Below are positions 32,712-43,839 of a DNA stretch of 64,000 bases, in pieces. Under the pieces are notes generated by a model, which made no database searches, was not told where the DNA came from, and saw only the letters and a program-made list of their open reading frames with translations. Source of the DNA: Telmatactis stephensoni (taxonomy: Eukaryota; Cnidaria; Anthozoa; Actiniaria; Isophelliidae); assembly GCA_029948255.1 (NCBI GenBank), contig JALIZF010001651.1, positions 124,001 through 188,000 on the forward strand. The letters are read 5' to 3'. The position numbers were made by a program, and so were the translations under genes. The number at the start of each line of letters is the position of its first letter. Position 1 is the stretch's first letter.

Positions 32712-33180
32712 TGGATGTTGTAAGAAATCCAGAAAATGACGAGAAATGCATCCAAGTAAATATTGATGCAAAACAAGTTACTGCCACACCAATGCCTCCA
32801 TCTGGGTATATCCTGCAGATCAAGTCTGCCATGAATGTAGTTAATTGAGGAACGTTCTCATGAGAAGAAAAACTGTTTATAGCAACATAATGAGAACACG
32901 AAATTCACTTTTGGGCGAGGAGGAGAAGATGGTTAACATAGAAGAATTAACAAAGGCCAAAAACCGTGTTGAAAAGAGGGCACAATACTGGATCCAAACG
33001 TTTGAAAAAGAATGCATCTCTGTCAATGACGAAATCCATAATGATTATATGGCAAGGCTGGCAGATGTAGGGAAGACAACATGAATCCTGGCGTGAAGCT
33101 CTTGCTTGAACAGCAGCAAATGGCACTAGGTGCTAAATCAAAACAGGGTCATAAGTGGCATAAAAAATGCATATTTAAGT
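32712..33180 (+). pseudogene. Coding fragments of an unrecognised gene
   Basis: One frame (32712-32849) reads VDVVRNPENDEKCIQVNID and TPMPPSGYILQIKSA, then stops. Another (32845-33084) reads RRKTVYSNIMRTRNSLLGEE and YWIQTFEKECISVNDEIHND, then stops at 33084. A third continues as NPGVKLLLEQQQMALGAKSK to about 33150. The three look like consecutive pieces of one protein separated by frameshifts, perhaps the 3' end of the gene with the exon at 31895. No known domain seen. Confidence 0.4.
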
Positions 33181-33476
33181 GTCCAAGTCTTCTAGCACTT
33201 GCGCACTAATCGGGAGACACTGTACTCTCACACACACTACCTCTACATTAAGTATTTTGCAAATAATCACCTCAGCTCACATGTTGATTTTTGCTGAGGG
33301 AGGAAAGACCCGAGAACCCGGAGAAAAAAAACCTTGTGGCATGGTAGAGAACAACACATCAAGCAAACTCAATTCACATATGAACCAGGTGCTTGAGCTT
33401 GGACTTCAACCCGGACCATAGCAGTGAAAGGCCTGCAGCGCTCTAACCGCTTGGCCAACCATGTCACCCCAAAGTA
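33181..33476 (-). mobile_element. tRNA-derived SINE
   Basis: On the minus strand an A box TTGGCCAAGCGGTTAGAG (about 33442-33459) and a B-box-like GGTTGAAGTCC (33401-33411) are spaced as in tRNA-Leu/Ser-like RNA polymerase III promoters. A body with CTCCGGGTTCTCGGG and CCTCCCTCAGC follows. No full tRNA cloverleaf, so a SINE rather than a tRNA gene. The 3' border is uncertain. Confidence 0.55.
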
Positions 33477-33562
33477 AGCAAATAGACACTTAACTTGGTT
33501 AACAGCACCTTATCTTTCTTTCAGGATTATCAGGTTATGCTTGGAAGCAACTTCCGGCGCCT

Positions 33563-33919
33563 ATGATGGCGGCCACGATTTCCTTGATCTGTCTATTTAT
33601 GTTTGTTTTTGTCTTTTTACCTTCTTCTCATTCATCTTATTTTGACGAGAATGTTTCATTTCAATGTTTGGATTCAAACCCACAACTTCTGGCTACTTTC
33701 AAGATTTTTAGTGTCCCTAATTTCATCTGGAATGTTCGTCCGTTGGCCTTTAAACTTCACCTTTCGTCCACTGGTTTCTTCAAGTCTAAAGTTCCTATTC
33801 TGAAATTGACAAAGCATGGCTTTACCTCCCTTGTCATTCCTGGACATGATCCTCCAATGGATATTACTATTTTTATGGACATTCACTCTAATCCTGGTCC
33901 TGAAAATGATTCAGACCTT
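33563..33919 (+). pseudogene. LINE N-terminal leader with 2A-like motif
   Basis: ATG ATG GCG GCC starts a frame with a hydrophobic signal-like leader (TISLICLFMFVFVFLP) and ends in MDIHSNPGPEND. D-I-x-x-N-P-G-P is the core of 2A-like translational skip sequences, which occur at the start of the ORF in several CR1/L2-type LINEs. Here H stands where E is usual. The frame is cut by the foldback element, which supplies the stop (near 33928). Confidence 0.6.
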
Positions 33920-34789
33920 AAAACTTGAACATATTGTACACTGAATTCTTTTACCAATTGTACGTAACCCTGTTCTCTGGGGAGTTTTGAAAATAGATTT
34001 CTTTGTTGTATGCTTACAATGGACAAGTATTTATAGGTTGTTAATCAACTCGAAAGCTAAATTGTTTTCACTAAGCTTTCTTTGCTTCATTACGCACATG
34101 CACAAAATAGAATGAACAGCTCCCACATGCGTAAAAGTGTGCAGTGGTACGAGGTATCGGTGCGTTAGAAAGTTTTAGTTTCGGAACAGCGTGCAAAGCT
34201 GCCCCGATCGTCCCGATGATTGATATATGAGGGACTGTACCTCATGAATAGTTTAGTTCTAAATCTCCCTCATTTCTATTCAGGTAGGAGGGATGTTAGA
34301 CATTAAACGTCCCTCTTGTAACAATGGATCCCGAGGTGATCCATTGTTTTTTGAAGGACGCTTAATCGCTAACATCACTCCTTCATGAATAGAAAGAGGG
34401 AAAATTAGTTATCACCCCTCATTAAGTATGGATGAGGGACGATCATCCATAATTAATGAGGGATAATTAGAACTTATCATCCCTCATGTTATTCATGAGT
34501 GGTTGTCCCTCATTTAATGCAGTCATCGGGACAATCGAAACAGTGTACACTGTTCCCAACTAATAAACATTATAACGCACCGATACCTCTTACCACTGCA
34601 CACTCTTACGCGTGTGGGATCTATGCATTCTATTTTGCGCATGAGCATAAGCTGAGCTTTCGAATTGATTAACAACCTATAAATACTTGTTCATTGTAAG
34701 TATATAACAAAGAAATCTATTTTCGAAAGTCCCCAGAGAACAGGGTTACGCACAATTGGTAAAAGAATTGTATAATATTTTCAAGTTTT
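33920..34789. repeat. Giant nested foldback element
   Basis: About 870 bp with terminal inverted repeats of about 230-250 bp (AAAACTTGAA...GTATCGGTGCGTTA with its inverse ending TTCAAGTTTT). Inside is a second set of TCCCTCAT/ATGAGGGA-based palindromes, including AACAATGGATCC..GGATCC-like arms around 34320-34348. It interrupts LINE coding sequence. No gene inside; target duplication not evident. Confidence 0.85.
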
Positions 34790-34845
34790 GGATGAACAAA
34801 CAGCGAAGTATATTTTCGTTTATTTTCGTTTATTTCCTCGGTGAT

Positions 34846-34985
34846 CATGGTATTACAAAGTAATACCATGACTTCTTCGGGATATTAGTGATTAAATGTC
34901 CCCTCAGCCTCGGGAGGTTTAGTAAACCTCCCTCGGCTTCGGGGACATTTAATCACTAATATCCCTCAGGGTCATGGTATTACTT
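34846..34985. repeat. Palindrome with GC-rich tip
   Basis: GGGATATTAGTGATTAAATG.. (34879-34902) pairs with ..CATTTAATCACTAATATCCC (34941-34965). The tip is GGGAGGTTTAGTAAACCTCCC-like. The 11-mer CATGGTATTAC occurs at both outer ends and once inverted, so the outer part folds in two alternative ways. Confidence 0.85.
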
Positions 34986-36210
34986 ATAAAAATTACGAAA
35001 CAAAGAAGTAAATCGTTTTTAATTAGTATGTGGTATCGACCACCTAATTCTGTATCAGAACATTTCCATAGGTTTGAAAAGCTTATGGAGTTGGTAGATG
35101 GGACAAATCTTGATTTCTATTTACTGGGTGACCTTAATTGTGATCTTTTGAACTCAGAGAGATTAAGTCCTCTTTCTACCTTGTTATTAAATGTTTTTGA
35201 TATATACGGTCTTCATCAACTGATTGAAGAGCCGACTCGGGTCACGCCGAACAGTAGAACCCTCATAGACTTGGGTGTAACAAATGCACTGGATAAAACA
35301 TTTAATCATGGTGTCATCCACATTGGCATTAGCGACCACTCTTTAATCTATATGATTCGCAAAGCGCGTTATGAGCGATTGCAGCCAGTAGTCTGCCAAG
35401 TAAGAAACTTCAAAAAATTTGACGAGGAAAAATATCTACAAGATATAGGTCAAATGAGTTGGTCGGATATAAACAACATCGAAGATCCAAATGAGATGTG
35501 GAATATTTGGAAAGCCATGCTCATGCACTGCATAGATAATAATGTTCCACTTAAGAACAAGCGTATGGGCATGAGAAAGGGATCACCTTGGATTACACCT
35601 GCATTAATAGAACAAATGCGTGAGCGTGACTCTCTAAAAAGAATAGCCACCATCACTAACGATCTAACAACATGGCAACAATATAAACGAGCAAGAAATC
35701 TTACGAATAATGCTGTACGTCTAGCTAAGAAAAACTGCTTTGTTAGTAACCTAGAAACACATAAATCTAATCCTCGCAAAATGTGGCAGCTGATTAACGA
35801 CCTCACGGCACGAAAAGTAAATAAATCTTCCAATGTCTCAGAAGTTAAAGTTGATGATACTACTATAACTGATTCTACGGAGATGGCGAAGGTCTTTAAT
35901 GGACATTTTACGAGTATAGGCGAGAAGTTAGCTAGTAAAATAGAACAATCAGCAGTTGACCCTGTTTCTTATCTAAGACCTATACGCAAAAGCTTTTCCA
36001 TCCGTCCTCCGACTGAAAAGATGGTTTGCACTCTGCTTCAGGGGATAGATGAGAAAAAAGCTATGGGCTTGGATAGGATTCCGAGTAAACTTTTAAAAGT
36101 AGCTGCTAAAATAATTGGTCCATCACTAACAAGAATCTTCCAGCAATCAATTAAGACTGGCATTTTCCCCGATGAGTGGAAAATGGCTAAAGTAACCCCA
36201 ATTTTTAATA
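34986..36210 (+). pseudogene. LINE endonuclease C-terminus and RT start
   Basis: Endonuclease motifs SMWYRPPNS, LLGDLNCDLL, PTRVTPNSRTLIDL and GISDHSLIYM (the S-D-H catalytic box) identify an APE-type endonuclease that nicks the target. The linker contains SPWITPALIEQMRERD and KMWQLINDL. RT begins with KAMGLDRIPSKLLK and EWKMAKVTPIF. The frame is open until the composite insert at about 36212, where RT is broken. Missing: the N-terminal half of the endonuclease. Confidence 0.85.
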
Positions 36211-36229
36211 AAAGGCACCTGAAAGGTGC

Positions 36230-36389
36230 ATGTATCTACTGCAGAAGTGTTATAGAAATATGTTTGACAATGTGAAGTGCATTGGAAAGAAAAACGCGAA
36301 GAGTGATGAAGATTTTATGGAGTTGGACAAGGCAGTTTGTTATTTATACCTCGACTCAGAGATCTTTCGGAAACGTTCGGAAAAACTTG
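36230..36389 (+). other. Exon-like open frame with consensus donor
   Basis: ATG at 36230 opens 53 codons (MYLLQKCYRNMFDNVKCIG, then FMELDKAVCYLYLDSEIFRK) ending at donor GTAAGT (36390). Residue mix looks coding. No further exon found; possibly a host exon captured by the composite insert. Confidence 0.35.
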
Positions 36390-36776
36390 GTAAGTGATAT
36401 TTTTAACAATGTTTTTACGTCCATCAATAGAGACAGCTTTCATAGACGGTGTCATAAGTTTTATTATATAAAGGAATTGCTAGTGTTTGTTTGGCCCTGC
36501 AATCAAGGTCCACATGTTTGAGCTCTTCGTACATACGAAGGCCATTACATTTCCTTAATAGGAGCTGAAATATTGCATAATGAAGTGAGTTATTTGATGG
36601 TTTGCATGCAATCGTTGTAAACTTGTTTACTGTTTCCTCTTGTTGCCAAAGGATAGAACAATTGCCAAAGGCTCAAACCGGCGAGATCAAGACGAACACT
36701 TCAATATTGTATTAAGCATACTTACACTCAAAAACGACCTCAAAATTAAGTAATGATTTAAAAATTCTCCATAAGA

Positions 36777-37890
36777 ATAATAATAATAAATAATAATATA
36801 ATATGCTTGTATAGCGCTTATACAAAAGTTCTAAGCACTTTAACACAAAAATGATAAAATTAAAACTAGAATTACAAATTAAATGCAGATTTAAACAAAT
36901 GAGTTTTTAAATTCGATTTAAAAGAGGAAATGTCATGTAAATCTCTCAGAGACGGCGGTAAAGAGTTCCAAAGAAGAGGTGCCGCAACGGAGAAGGAGCG
37001 AAGGCCATATGATTTAAGATTATAAGACTTGGAAGACAGTAGCAAATGGGAAGATGAGCGTAGGTTTCTTGGAGGTTTGCGGATAGAGATGAGATCTTGA
37101 AGGTAAGTGGGAGAGAGACCATGAAGTGCTTTGAAAGTCAACAATAATATTTTAAATTGAATTCGGTAATCAACAGGAAGCCAGTGTAAGTCTTTAAGTA
37201 TTGGAGTGATGTGGTCATGTTTTCTTGCCAAAGTCACCAGACGCGCAGAAGAATTTTGTACAAGTTGAAGCTTGTCAGTGACATGTTTCGGTAGGCCAAA
37301 GAGAATAGAATTACAGTGATCCAGTTTACAAGTAACAAACGCATGAACAAGTTTTTCAGTAGAGTCTACAGAAAGGTATTTTCTTATTTTAGAGATGTTT
37401 CTGAGATGATAATAGGCAGACTTGACAACACTGTTTACGTGAGGAATCATAGATAAAGTTGAATCAAAAATAACACCAATATTACGTTCTTGAGGAGACG
37501 GAGATATAACATCATGGCCAAAGTGAAGAACAGGATGGGAGGACTGCAGATAACTCTTACTAGCAAGAATAAGGAGTTTAGTCTTGTCTTTGTTAAGTTT
37601 CAGTTTGTTTAAAGTCATCCAATCATCAATTTCGGTTAGGCAGTTCTCAATTTGTTTCAATGCTTGATTATGAGAAGAATCATCATCACAAGTAAAGGAC
37701 ATATACAGTTGGGTGTCATCAGCGTAGAGGTGAAAGGACATGTTATGTTTTCGCAGGATGTCAGCTACAGGTGAGGTGTAAAGTAAATACAAAATGGGAC
37801 CAAGTACAGAACCCTGGGGAACACCACAGTCAAGCGGAAGCGTTTCAGAGGAATGACCATCAATGGATACAAATAAACCTGACACATTCT
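36777..37890 (-). pseudogene. L2-like LINE fragment, RT C-terminal half
   Basis: The minus-strand frame 37885-36872 has [14 protein letters not shown], the catalytic [18 protein letters not shown] and [12 protein letters not shown], and ends [14 protein letters not shown] (TAT/AAT) tail is at 36777-36804. It is collinear with the LINE at 13862-15859 and plainly of the same clade. The 5' truncation is near 37890, before the RT motif AFDTVDH. No stops in the retained part. Confidence 0.86.
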
Positions 37891-38290
37891 ATTAAAGCTG
37901 AGCCTTATCAGTGGGCATAAAAACATTGTTAAAAACATCACTTACCAAGATCAGGATTTTTGACTTGAATTCCTGTCAAACTTGTCAACAGTCGTCAGTC
38001 ACATCAGAACTTCGTGCTTGTCAGTTTTTCCTGAATGTTTCCGAAAGACATTCGGTCGATTCGTTTGTCATTTTGTCTTTACTTGTTTGTTCCCGCGTAT
38101 TTTCCGAAAATATTCCGACTTTTCCATTGTTAACACATTTCTATTGTTAACAAGCATAGAACTTCGTGTCAGAACTCATGCATGTTCTGGTGAATACCAA
38201 TATACCTTGAACTCATAATTTGAGTGAAGCATGAAGTATATCCATTTTCAACACGATGACATAGTATCTACTGCATTCTGCAGTAGATAC

Positions 38291-39581
38291 AAAAAGGGCA
38301 AAAAGTCGGATTTAAACAACTACCGGCCAATTTCGGTTATTCCATGTATCTCCAAGTTATTCGAAAAAATAGTGTATGACCAATTATATGCCTACTTAAA
38401 CGACAATAATCTGTTAGCCACATGTCAGTCCGGCTTTCGTTCACTTCACAGCACAATGACCGCATTATTGGAAACAACAGATAAATGGTCAGTAAATATA
38501 GACAAGGGATTACTAAATGTTGTTATATTTATAGACCTACAAAAGGCGTTCGATACCCTTAATCACGAAATACGTTTAAAGAAATTGGAAAGCTATGGAG
38601 TATGTCCCGAGTCACTCCAATGGTTTTACTCCTATCTATCCAATAGGTCACAAAGGTGCAATGTGAATGGAAGTATGTCTGAACCCCTTGCAGTACAGTG
38701 TGGTGTACCACAGGGTAGTAATTTGGGGCCATTACTATTCCTTGTTTACATTAACGATCTCCCCAACTGTTTATCAAAAGCCCTACCAAGAATGTTTGCT
38801 GACGATACCAACATTAGCCTGCACGGAAACACTAGAGAAAACCTTGAGGTTGACATTAATATAGAACTTGCTAATGTCAAGCGATGGCTTGTAGCAAATA
38901 AATTGAGCCTGAATATCGCCAAAACAGAGGTTATGATTATTGGTTCGCGCCAAAAACTTACTGCATTGGGGAATACAACATTGGATATTAGAATTGACGA
39001 CAATCGATACCAACTTGTCATGGTCCGAACATATCCGTGAGATAGCGAAGAAAATTTCTTCCAGTATTTGGGCCTTAAAACGCGTTCGGCCTTTTATTTC
39101 AAAAGAAAATGCAGTGAAAATCTATGAGGCAATTATTAGACCACACTTTGACTACTGTAGTGTAGTGTGGGATGACCTAAGTGTTACTTTGTATGAGAGG
39201 CTTCAAAAATTGCAGAATCGTGCAGCAAGAGTGATTACCCAGTCCAGTTATGAAATCAGATCCGCAGGGATTCTGAAGGAACTGGGCTGGGACATGCTTG
39301 ATGTTCGCAGGAAAAAACAGAAGGCTAAGATCATGCTTAATACATTGCACAATACTGCACCATTATATTTGCAAGAATTATTTCGTGAATATACAACTAA
39401 TTATAATTTAAGGCGCTGCGATGGTAAGTTATTCTTGCCAAAGCGTAACACAGAATACTTAAAACGCAGCTTTAGCTACAGTGGTGCCAAACTATGGAAT
39501 AGTCTTCCAGATGAAGCATGTAATGCAAAGAACATGGCGCATTTTAAAAAAGAGCTTGATAGATTCTTTCATCAAGAATAG
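38291..39581 (+). pseudogene. LINE RT and C-terminal region, continuation
   Basis: Continues the RT broken at 36210: LNNYRPISVIPCISKLFEK, IDLQKAFDTLNH, CGVPQGSNLGPLLF, the catalytic MFADDTNIS and LSLNIAKTEVM. A frameshift near 39010 leads to the second frame with NLSWSEHIREIAKK, LQNRAARVITQ and FSYSGAKLWNSLPDEA, ending FFHQE. The F-A-D-D box is an accepted variant of Y-A-D-D. Confidence 0.85.
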
Positions 39582-39725
39582 TCAGTTCCCCATGGCAATC
39601 ATGTAAACCAGTATCATGCTTTTAAATATTGTAAATATAATTATATACCGGTAGTTTATAATTTTTAGCAATTGACTGTTGATTTTCCGTGGTTATAAAT
39701 AAAGTTACCTTTCCTTGCCTTACCG

Positions 39726-41027
39726 TTGCTGACTTTTGCATTTATGTCTATGATCATTCGTCGGACGGATTTTCAATTTTGCGTGATAAGTCAGCTTGAC
39801 TATGCGTCGCAGCATTTTTGTTAGTGCTTTACGGCAGATTGGGCTTGTTGGCCGGAAAATTGGCGGTTTTTTTATCAATTTGAATCGCCTTTTCCATCGT
39901 TTGTTGGTTCCTCTTTCCGCAATGCTACGTTTTACCTAGAATCCCATAGCTCACACGAAACTCGCGCGCTGATTGGCTATCAAGTCCATCGAGGAGGGAG
40001 AATTCAGCGTGGAATTGCATAATTACACAGGAAGCCCGCGACTGCTTTGATTCCTTTTCCTTCTCGTAATCGGTGTTTGAAAAATAATTATTGTTGGTAG
40101 TTTAATATAAAATGAAAACACGAGCCAATAAAATAGATTCAATGGCTTTCAAGAGAAAGGAAAATATTTTTCCAAAGATATTGACGGTAAAATTAAACAT
40201 GGAGGGAGAATGCAGCGTGGAATTGCATACTTACGCAGGTAGCCCGCGATTGCTGTGTTTCTTCTTTTTGTTTTTAGCGAAACTTAATTTAAAATAGTTC
40301 AAAAACAAACTTCAATAGCTGCCAAAAATTATCATGAGAAAACAAGCAAAGAAAAAGACGCAATAACTAATAGGAAAAGGACATTTTTACGCCTAGTACA
40401 TAATATGAAAAGCGAGTGTTTGAAGTCCGTCGTGGTCTGGTGTTTTACGACAACTTCGACATTTACTTTTATCCTTTCAGTAGAAAAAAATTATCACTTA
40501 TTTCAAAATATAAAGAATAGATTATATCCGGATGCAGTCATAGATGTTTTTGAAAACAAAACAACAGAAATACAAAGTCCAATAGATTTGTTTGAGCGAT
40601 TTGTTTTCAGCTGAAGTTGTCAGAACGAATTATCCAAAAAAACACCGGTAAAAAGGCATTCAAAACATAACCAAAAAACCCAGCAAGATAGAAAACTATT
40701 ATCATGTCTGAATAGCAAGCAGTCGATAGTTAGGGGAACACAATTTTCGACTTTACTTGACTTACTTTTTCGCAGTGTCAATGAAATGCTCCAGACCATT
40801 TTTCCCGACGAACAAGTGTTGTTTTGCCATTCATGAGATCGACATTCCTCCAGGACAATGTCTACATGGTTTTCAGTTCCAAATGCAGCCAAATAAAGGA
40901 AATTTTCCAGTAGTTTGACAATAATTTTGTTCCTCAAATACTCGACACGAGGTTGAAGCAAAGTAAGTTTGCAAGTGAGACGATTTTCATTCACGACTAC
41001 AGCTTCATTTTCATTCGCTGGCTATTT
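39726..41027. other. Intergenic with a diverged 56-bp repeat
   Basis: GAGGGAGAATTCAGCGTGGA onward (about 39993-40048) recurs with a few changes at about 40201-40256. Small frames here (40405-40614 plus, 40994-40620 minus) have no splice or family support. Confidence 0.5.
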
Positions 41028-42682
41028 ACTCGGGCTACCTGTGGTAGCTCGAGTCTAGGTTTACCTTTTCGGTCTATCTATCTATCAACGTCGCAAATCG
41101 GCAAATTACCCAGAAGCCTTTGGGGTACACTGTTGACCACGAGGCTTCCTGTGGTCGCGAGAGATTAGGAGAACAAAATGGCGGACGCTATCAATCGGAA
41201 TTTTTCGAACTATTGGCTTTTAATCTCAAGATATACTTTGCTTTAATCGTTAATATCGAATTCTCGAATTTAGTGATAACCTTCTTACCAGCTGTTGTAA
41301 TCAACTTATAATGTATTGATCGTCCAAGAACACGACACAGATCGATTTGTGGCAGAGAACTTCACTTGAGGACAGACATGTAAGCTTATTAAAGACAGTA
41401 CGAAGATATTGTCTTTAATAGATCAGTAGTTTGTTTAAATTAATAATATTTCACCACTGCTTGCACATAATATTTGCTTACACGGTGTCTACAGTCATGC
41501 TCTTCCTGAGAGCCGTGTTAAAAACGAACTATTAAATTAACTAACAATATTTACAATGTTTATTTTAACTAGAAAGACTAGGAGATTCTTGCCTTTGCGT
41601 AATAAGGTGACTAGGGTGTATTCAATAATTAAGCCAGGAAACAGGAATTGGTAAATGGTGCAAAATTACACCAAATAAACAATGGAAAACAAATGATTTT
41701 TCAGTATTATTAACTTATTTAGTGCAATCTGTATTTTGTACAATGTCATGATTATATTGAATGCACTTTATTGTCAATCATGCTCAATGTTAGCAGATAA
41801 AAATACAGTGATGGATAATCATGGAAATGATAGTAATGTTGATGAGACATTATATTAGCAACAATTGAAGAATAATTTTAGAATGTACAAAATGATATTT
41901 TCAATCAATGAAAAGTGATACTCAACCACAAATTTGTACAAGCTTTGAGCAACCATGTTCACAGAAACAAGATAAAGTGGATTGAATTGAAGATATTACT
42001 GTATGTAGTAGTATCAGATTGATGTGCACGGAGGAGCTATATATGGTATCGGTAATGAGCATATATTGTATGACATTACACTTCTTCAAATAAAGCATCA
42101 GCAACTGACTACTGCTATAATCAGTGATCTGCTCCCCATATTAAAAACATGGTAATACATGTATTGAAAAGTTGTGTTAAGAAACTGAAATGATTTCATA
42201 GAAAGGTAACTGTGGTACTTCTAGAATCTACCAATATGACAACAGCAATATCAAAATCATTTTAACTTGGACATCGAAACAGTATGCCACAGTTTGTAAG
42301 TTTTGTTTCCATAAATCAAAGTAAAAAAGTACAGAATAGAAATTTAAATTGTTTGAGCTATAATGTATTATCTATAGATCATATTGGATCATTTGGTAGG
42401 CATTTACAAAATAAAGCAGACTGTATACTGTATATGTCTGGCGTGATAAAAACTGAGACCAGCAGTATATTAATAACCACCATGATGTGGTACAATTATG
42501 TACAAACTACTTTTGATCCCCAATATAATTTGTGTTCTACTCTGGGAGTACTTTTCATGCATCAGTTTTTGCAATCAAAAGACACTGACAAGTCAAACTG
42601 GTTTCCATCAACTTCTGTTCTCCATTTCTCACCAAGTACTATACACAGGTGTAGCCCGAGTGAACGCCTATTAGGCGTCTAG
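41028..42682 (+). mobile_element. Non-autonomous Helitron/Helentron-like element, copy 2
   Basis: 1655 bp, same ends and nearly the same sequence as 19600-21215, with a few small indels (e.g. fewer TCTA units near the 5' end). The 5' end is ACTCGGGCTAC, with a perfect inverse GTAGCCCGAGT near the 3' end. The 3' hairpin ACGCC-TATTA-GGCGT is followed by CTAG|T. No coding capacity. Confidence 0.64.
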
Positions 42683-42913
42683 TTTTGTTTATAACATAGC
42701 TACAATCTTACGCGCGCTCTGATTGGCCAGAAAGCTATCAACTATTTGCCCATGGGCTGCACGGCGCGCGCACTATCTTCGTCATCATCTTTTTCAAATC
42801 GTTCGTTTTTAAGATGGCGACACATATAACGCGCGTTCTGATTGGTTGAAAAGTCTATGAACTATTTCCCCATGGGCTGCACGGCTCCGTTTCTAACGTT
42901 CTAGGCTGTGTTA

Positions 42914-43112
42914 TAAATCAATTAGACAACAGAAAGCCGCTTGCCCATTGCGTTATAGACGCACTTGAGAAAATATAAAGAACTCTTAACAAACTAGAGT
43001 CGCACTCGGCTACGCCTCGTGCCACTCTTAGTTTGTTAATCGTTCTTTATATTTTCTCTTGTGCGTCTATAACGCCATGGGCGCGCGGCTTTCTGTTGTC
43101 TAATTGATAAAT
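42914..43112. repeat. Palindrome with GC-rich tip
   Basis: Arms TCAATTAGACAACAGAAAGC.. and inverse ..GCTTTCTGTTGTCTAATTGA pair over about 80 bases with some mismatches. The tip is GTCGCACTCGGCTACGCC. Confidence 0.85.
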
Positions 43113-43223
43113 ATACTCGCTCTTGAATGGCTTGCCGTGCGCTTTGAAAAAATGGACAAAATTGGCTTTATTTATTTTTTCATGTCCGCTATGGGATTCA
43201 AGGAAAAAATTTATTGGGGACTC

Positions 43224-43332
43224 GGAATTCCACGTTTGAATTTCACTCGAAAAAAAAAAAAACGATATCGCACTCGTCGCTTCGCGACTCGTGCGATATC
43301 GTTTTTCTCGTGAAATTCAACGTGGAATTCCC
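43224..43332. repeat. Palindrome with GC-rich tip
   Basis: GGAATTCCACGTTTGAATTT.. pairs with ..AAATTCAACGTGGAATTCC. The inner arms AACGATATCGCACTCGTC pair with their inverse around GCTTCGC. The left arm has a 13-base A run. Confidence 0.87.
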
Positions 43333-43839
43333 TCGTCATCCAATGAATTTTCCTATAATATCAGCAATATTAGAAACTATTACAGATCGGTTAGTTTGGA
43401 CTTGATGCTCAAGCATTCTTGCCAACTTGGATTCCTTAAACGTTTTACCTGTTTGCAATTAGTTAGTTTTGCGACAAGCAATAACCCACTAGTAGCGAAC
43501 TGCGCCTTTACTCTCGCAGGGAAGCTATGGATATAGTTCCATGTGCCAGTTTCATCCCTTAAAACACACATGGCTCTTTACGAAAAGCATTGTCTTACTA
43601 CTTAGTTTAGCTGGACAAGAGCAGTCCGTACACGCCTACTCGTTGTAAGTTGAGGTTTCTAAGAGTAATTTGTCTAGTTTTGGCGTCAGTCTTACGAGTA
43701 CCCTTGATAATCTGAGAAACTATTAGTCTTTCCAATCCTAGTTCAATTGGTATATTACTGTTTGCATTTGGCAGACTATTAACGATGCGGCGATAACTAG
43801 CAAATTATCGATAAAAAATGGGACTAATCCCCGCCTCCA
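43333..43839. other. Spacer before LINE fragment
   Basis: No feature recognised. Confidence 0.35.

Larger units (their letters stand above)
36215..38290. mobile_element. Composite insertion in the LINE RT
   Basis: RT sequence stops after ATTTTTAATAAAAGG and resumes at AAAAAGGGCAAAAAG, so about 2.07 kb was inserted, with AAAAGG as possible target copy. The left border has a hairpin GCACCTGAAAGGTGC and then TGTATCTACTGCAGAA. The right border has the inverse TTCTGCAGTAGATACA within a hairpin GTATCTACTGCA-TTC-TGCAGTAGATAC. It carries an exon-like frame at the left and an L2 LINE fragment on the minus strand. Class unknown. Confidence 0.5.
33540..39725 (+). mobile_element. CR1/L2-type LINE split by two insertions
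   Basis: Three collinear plus-strand blocks: an N-terminal piece (33563-33919), an endonuclease plus RT start (about 34986-36210), and the rest of RT with the C-terminus (38291-39581). A 3' UTR with AATAAA at about 39697 and a CTTGCCTTACC end follow. The gaps are filled by a giant foldback element (33920-34789) plus palindrome (34846-34985), and by a composite insert (36215-38290). About 150 residues of endonuclease are missing at the first gap, so a deletion also happened. Confidence 0.8.

Noticed and set aside
36215..38290. Canonical Helitron calling for the composite insert
   Set aside because: Hairpins are present at the ends, but no CTRR terminus and a possible 6-bp target copy argue against it.
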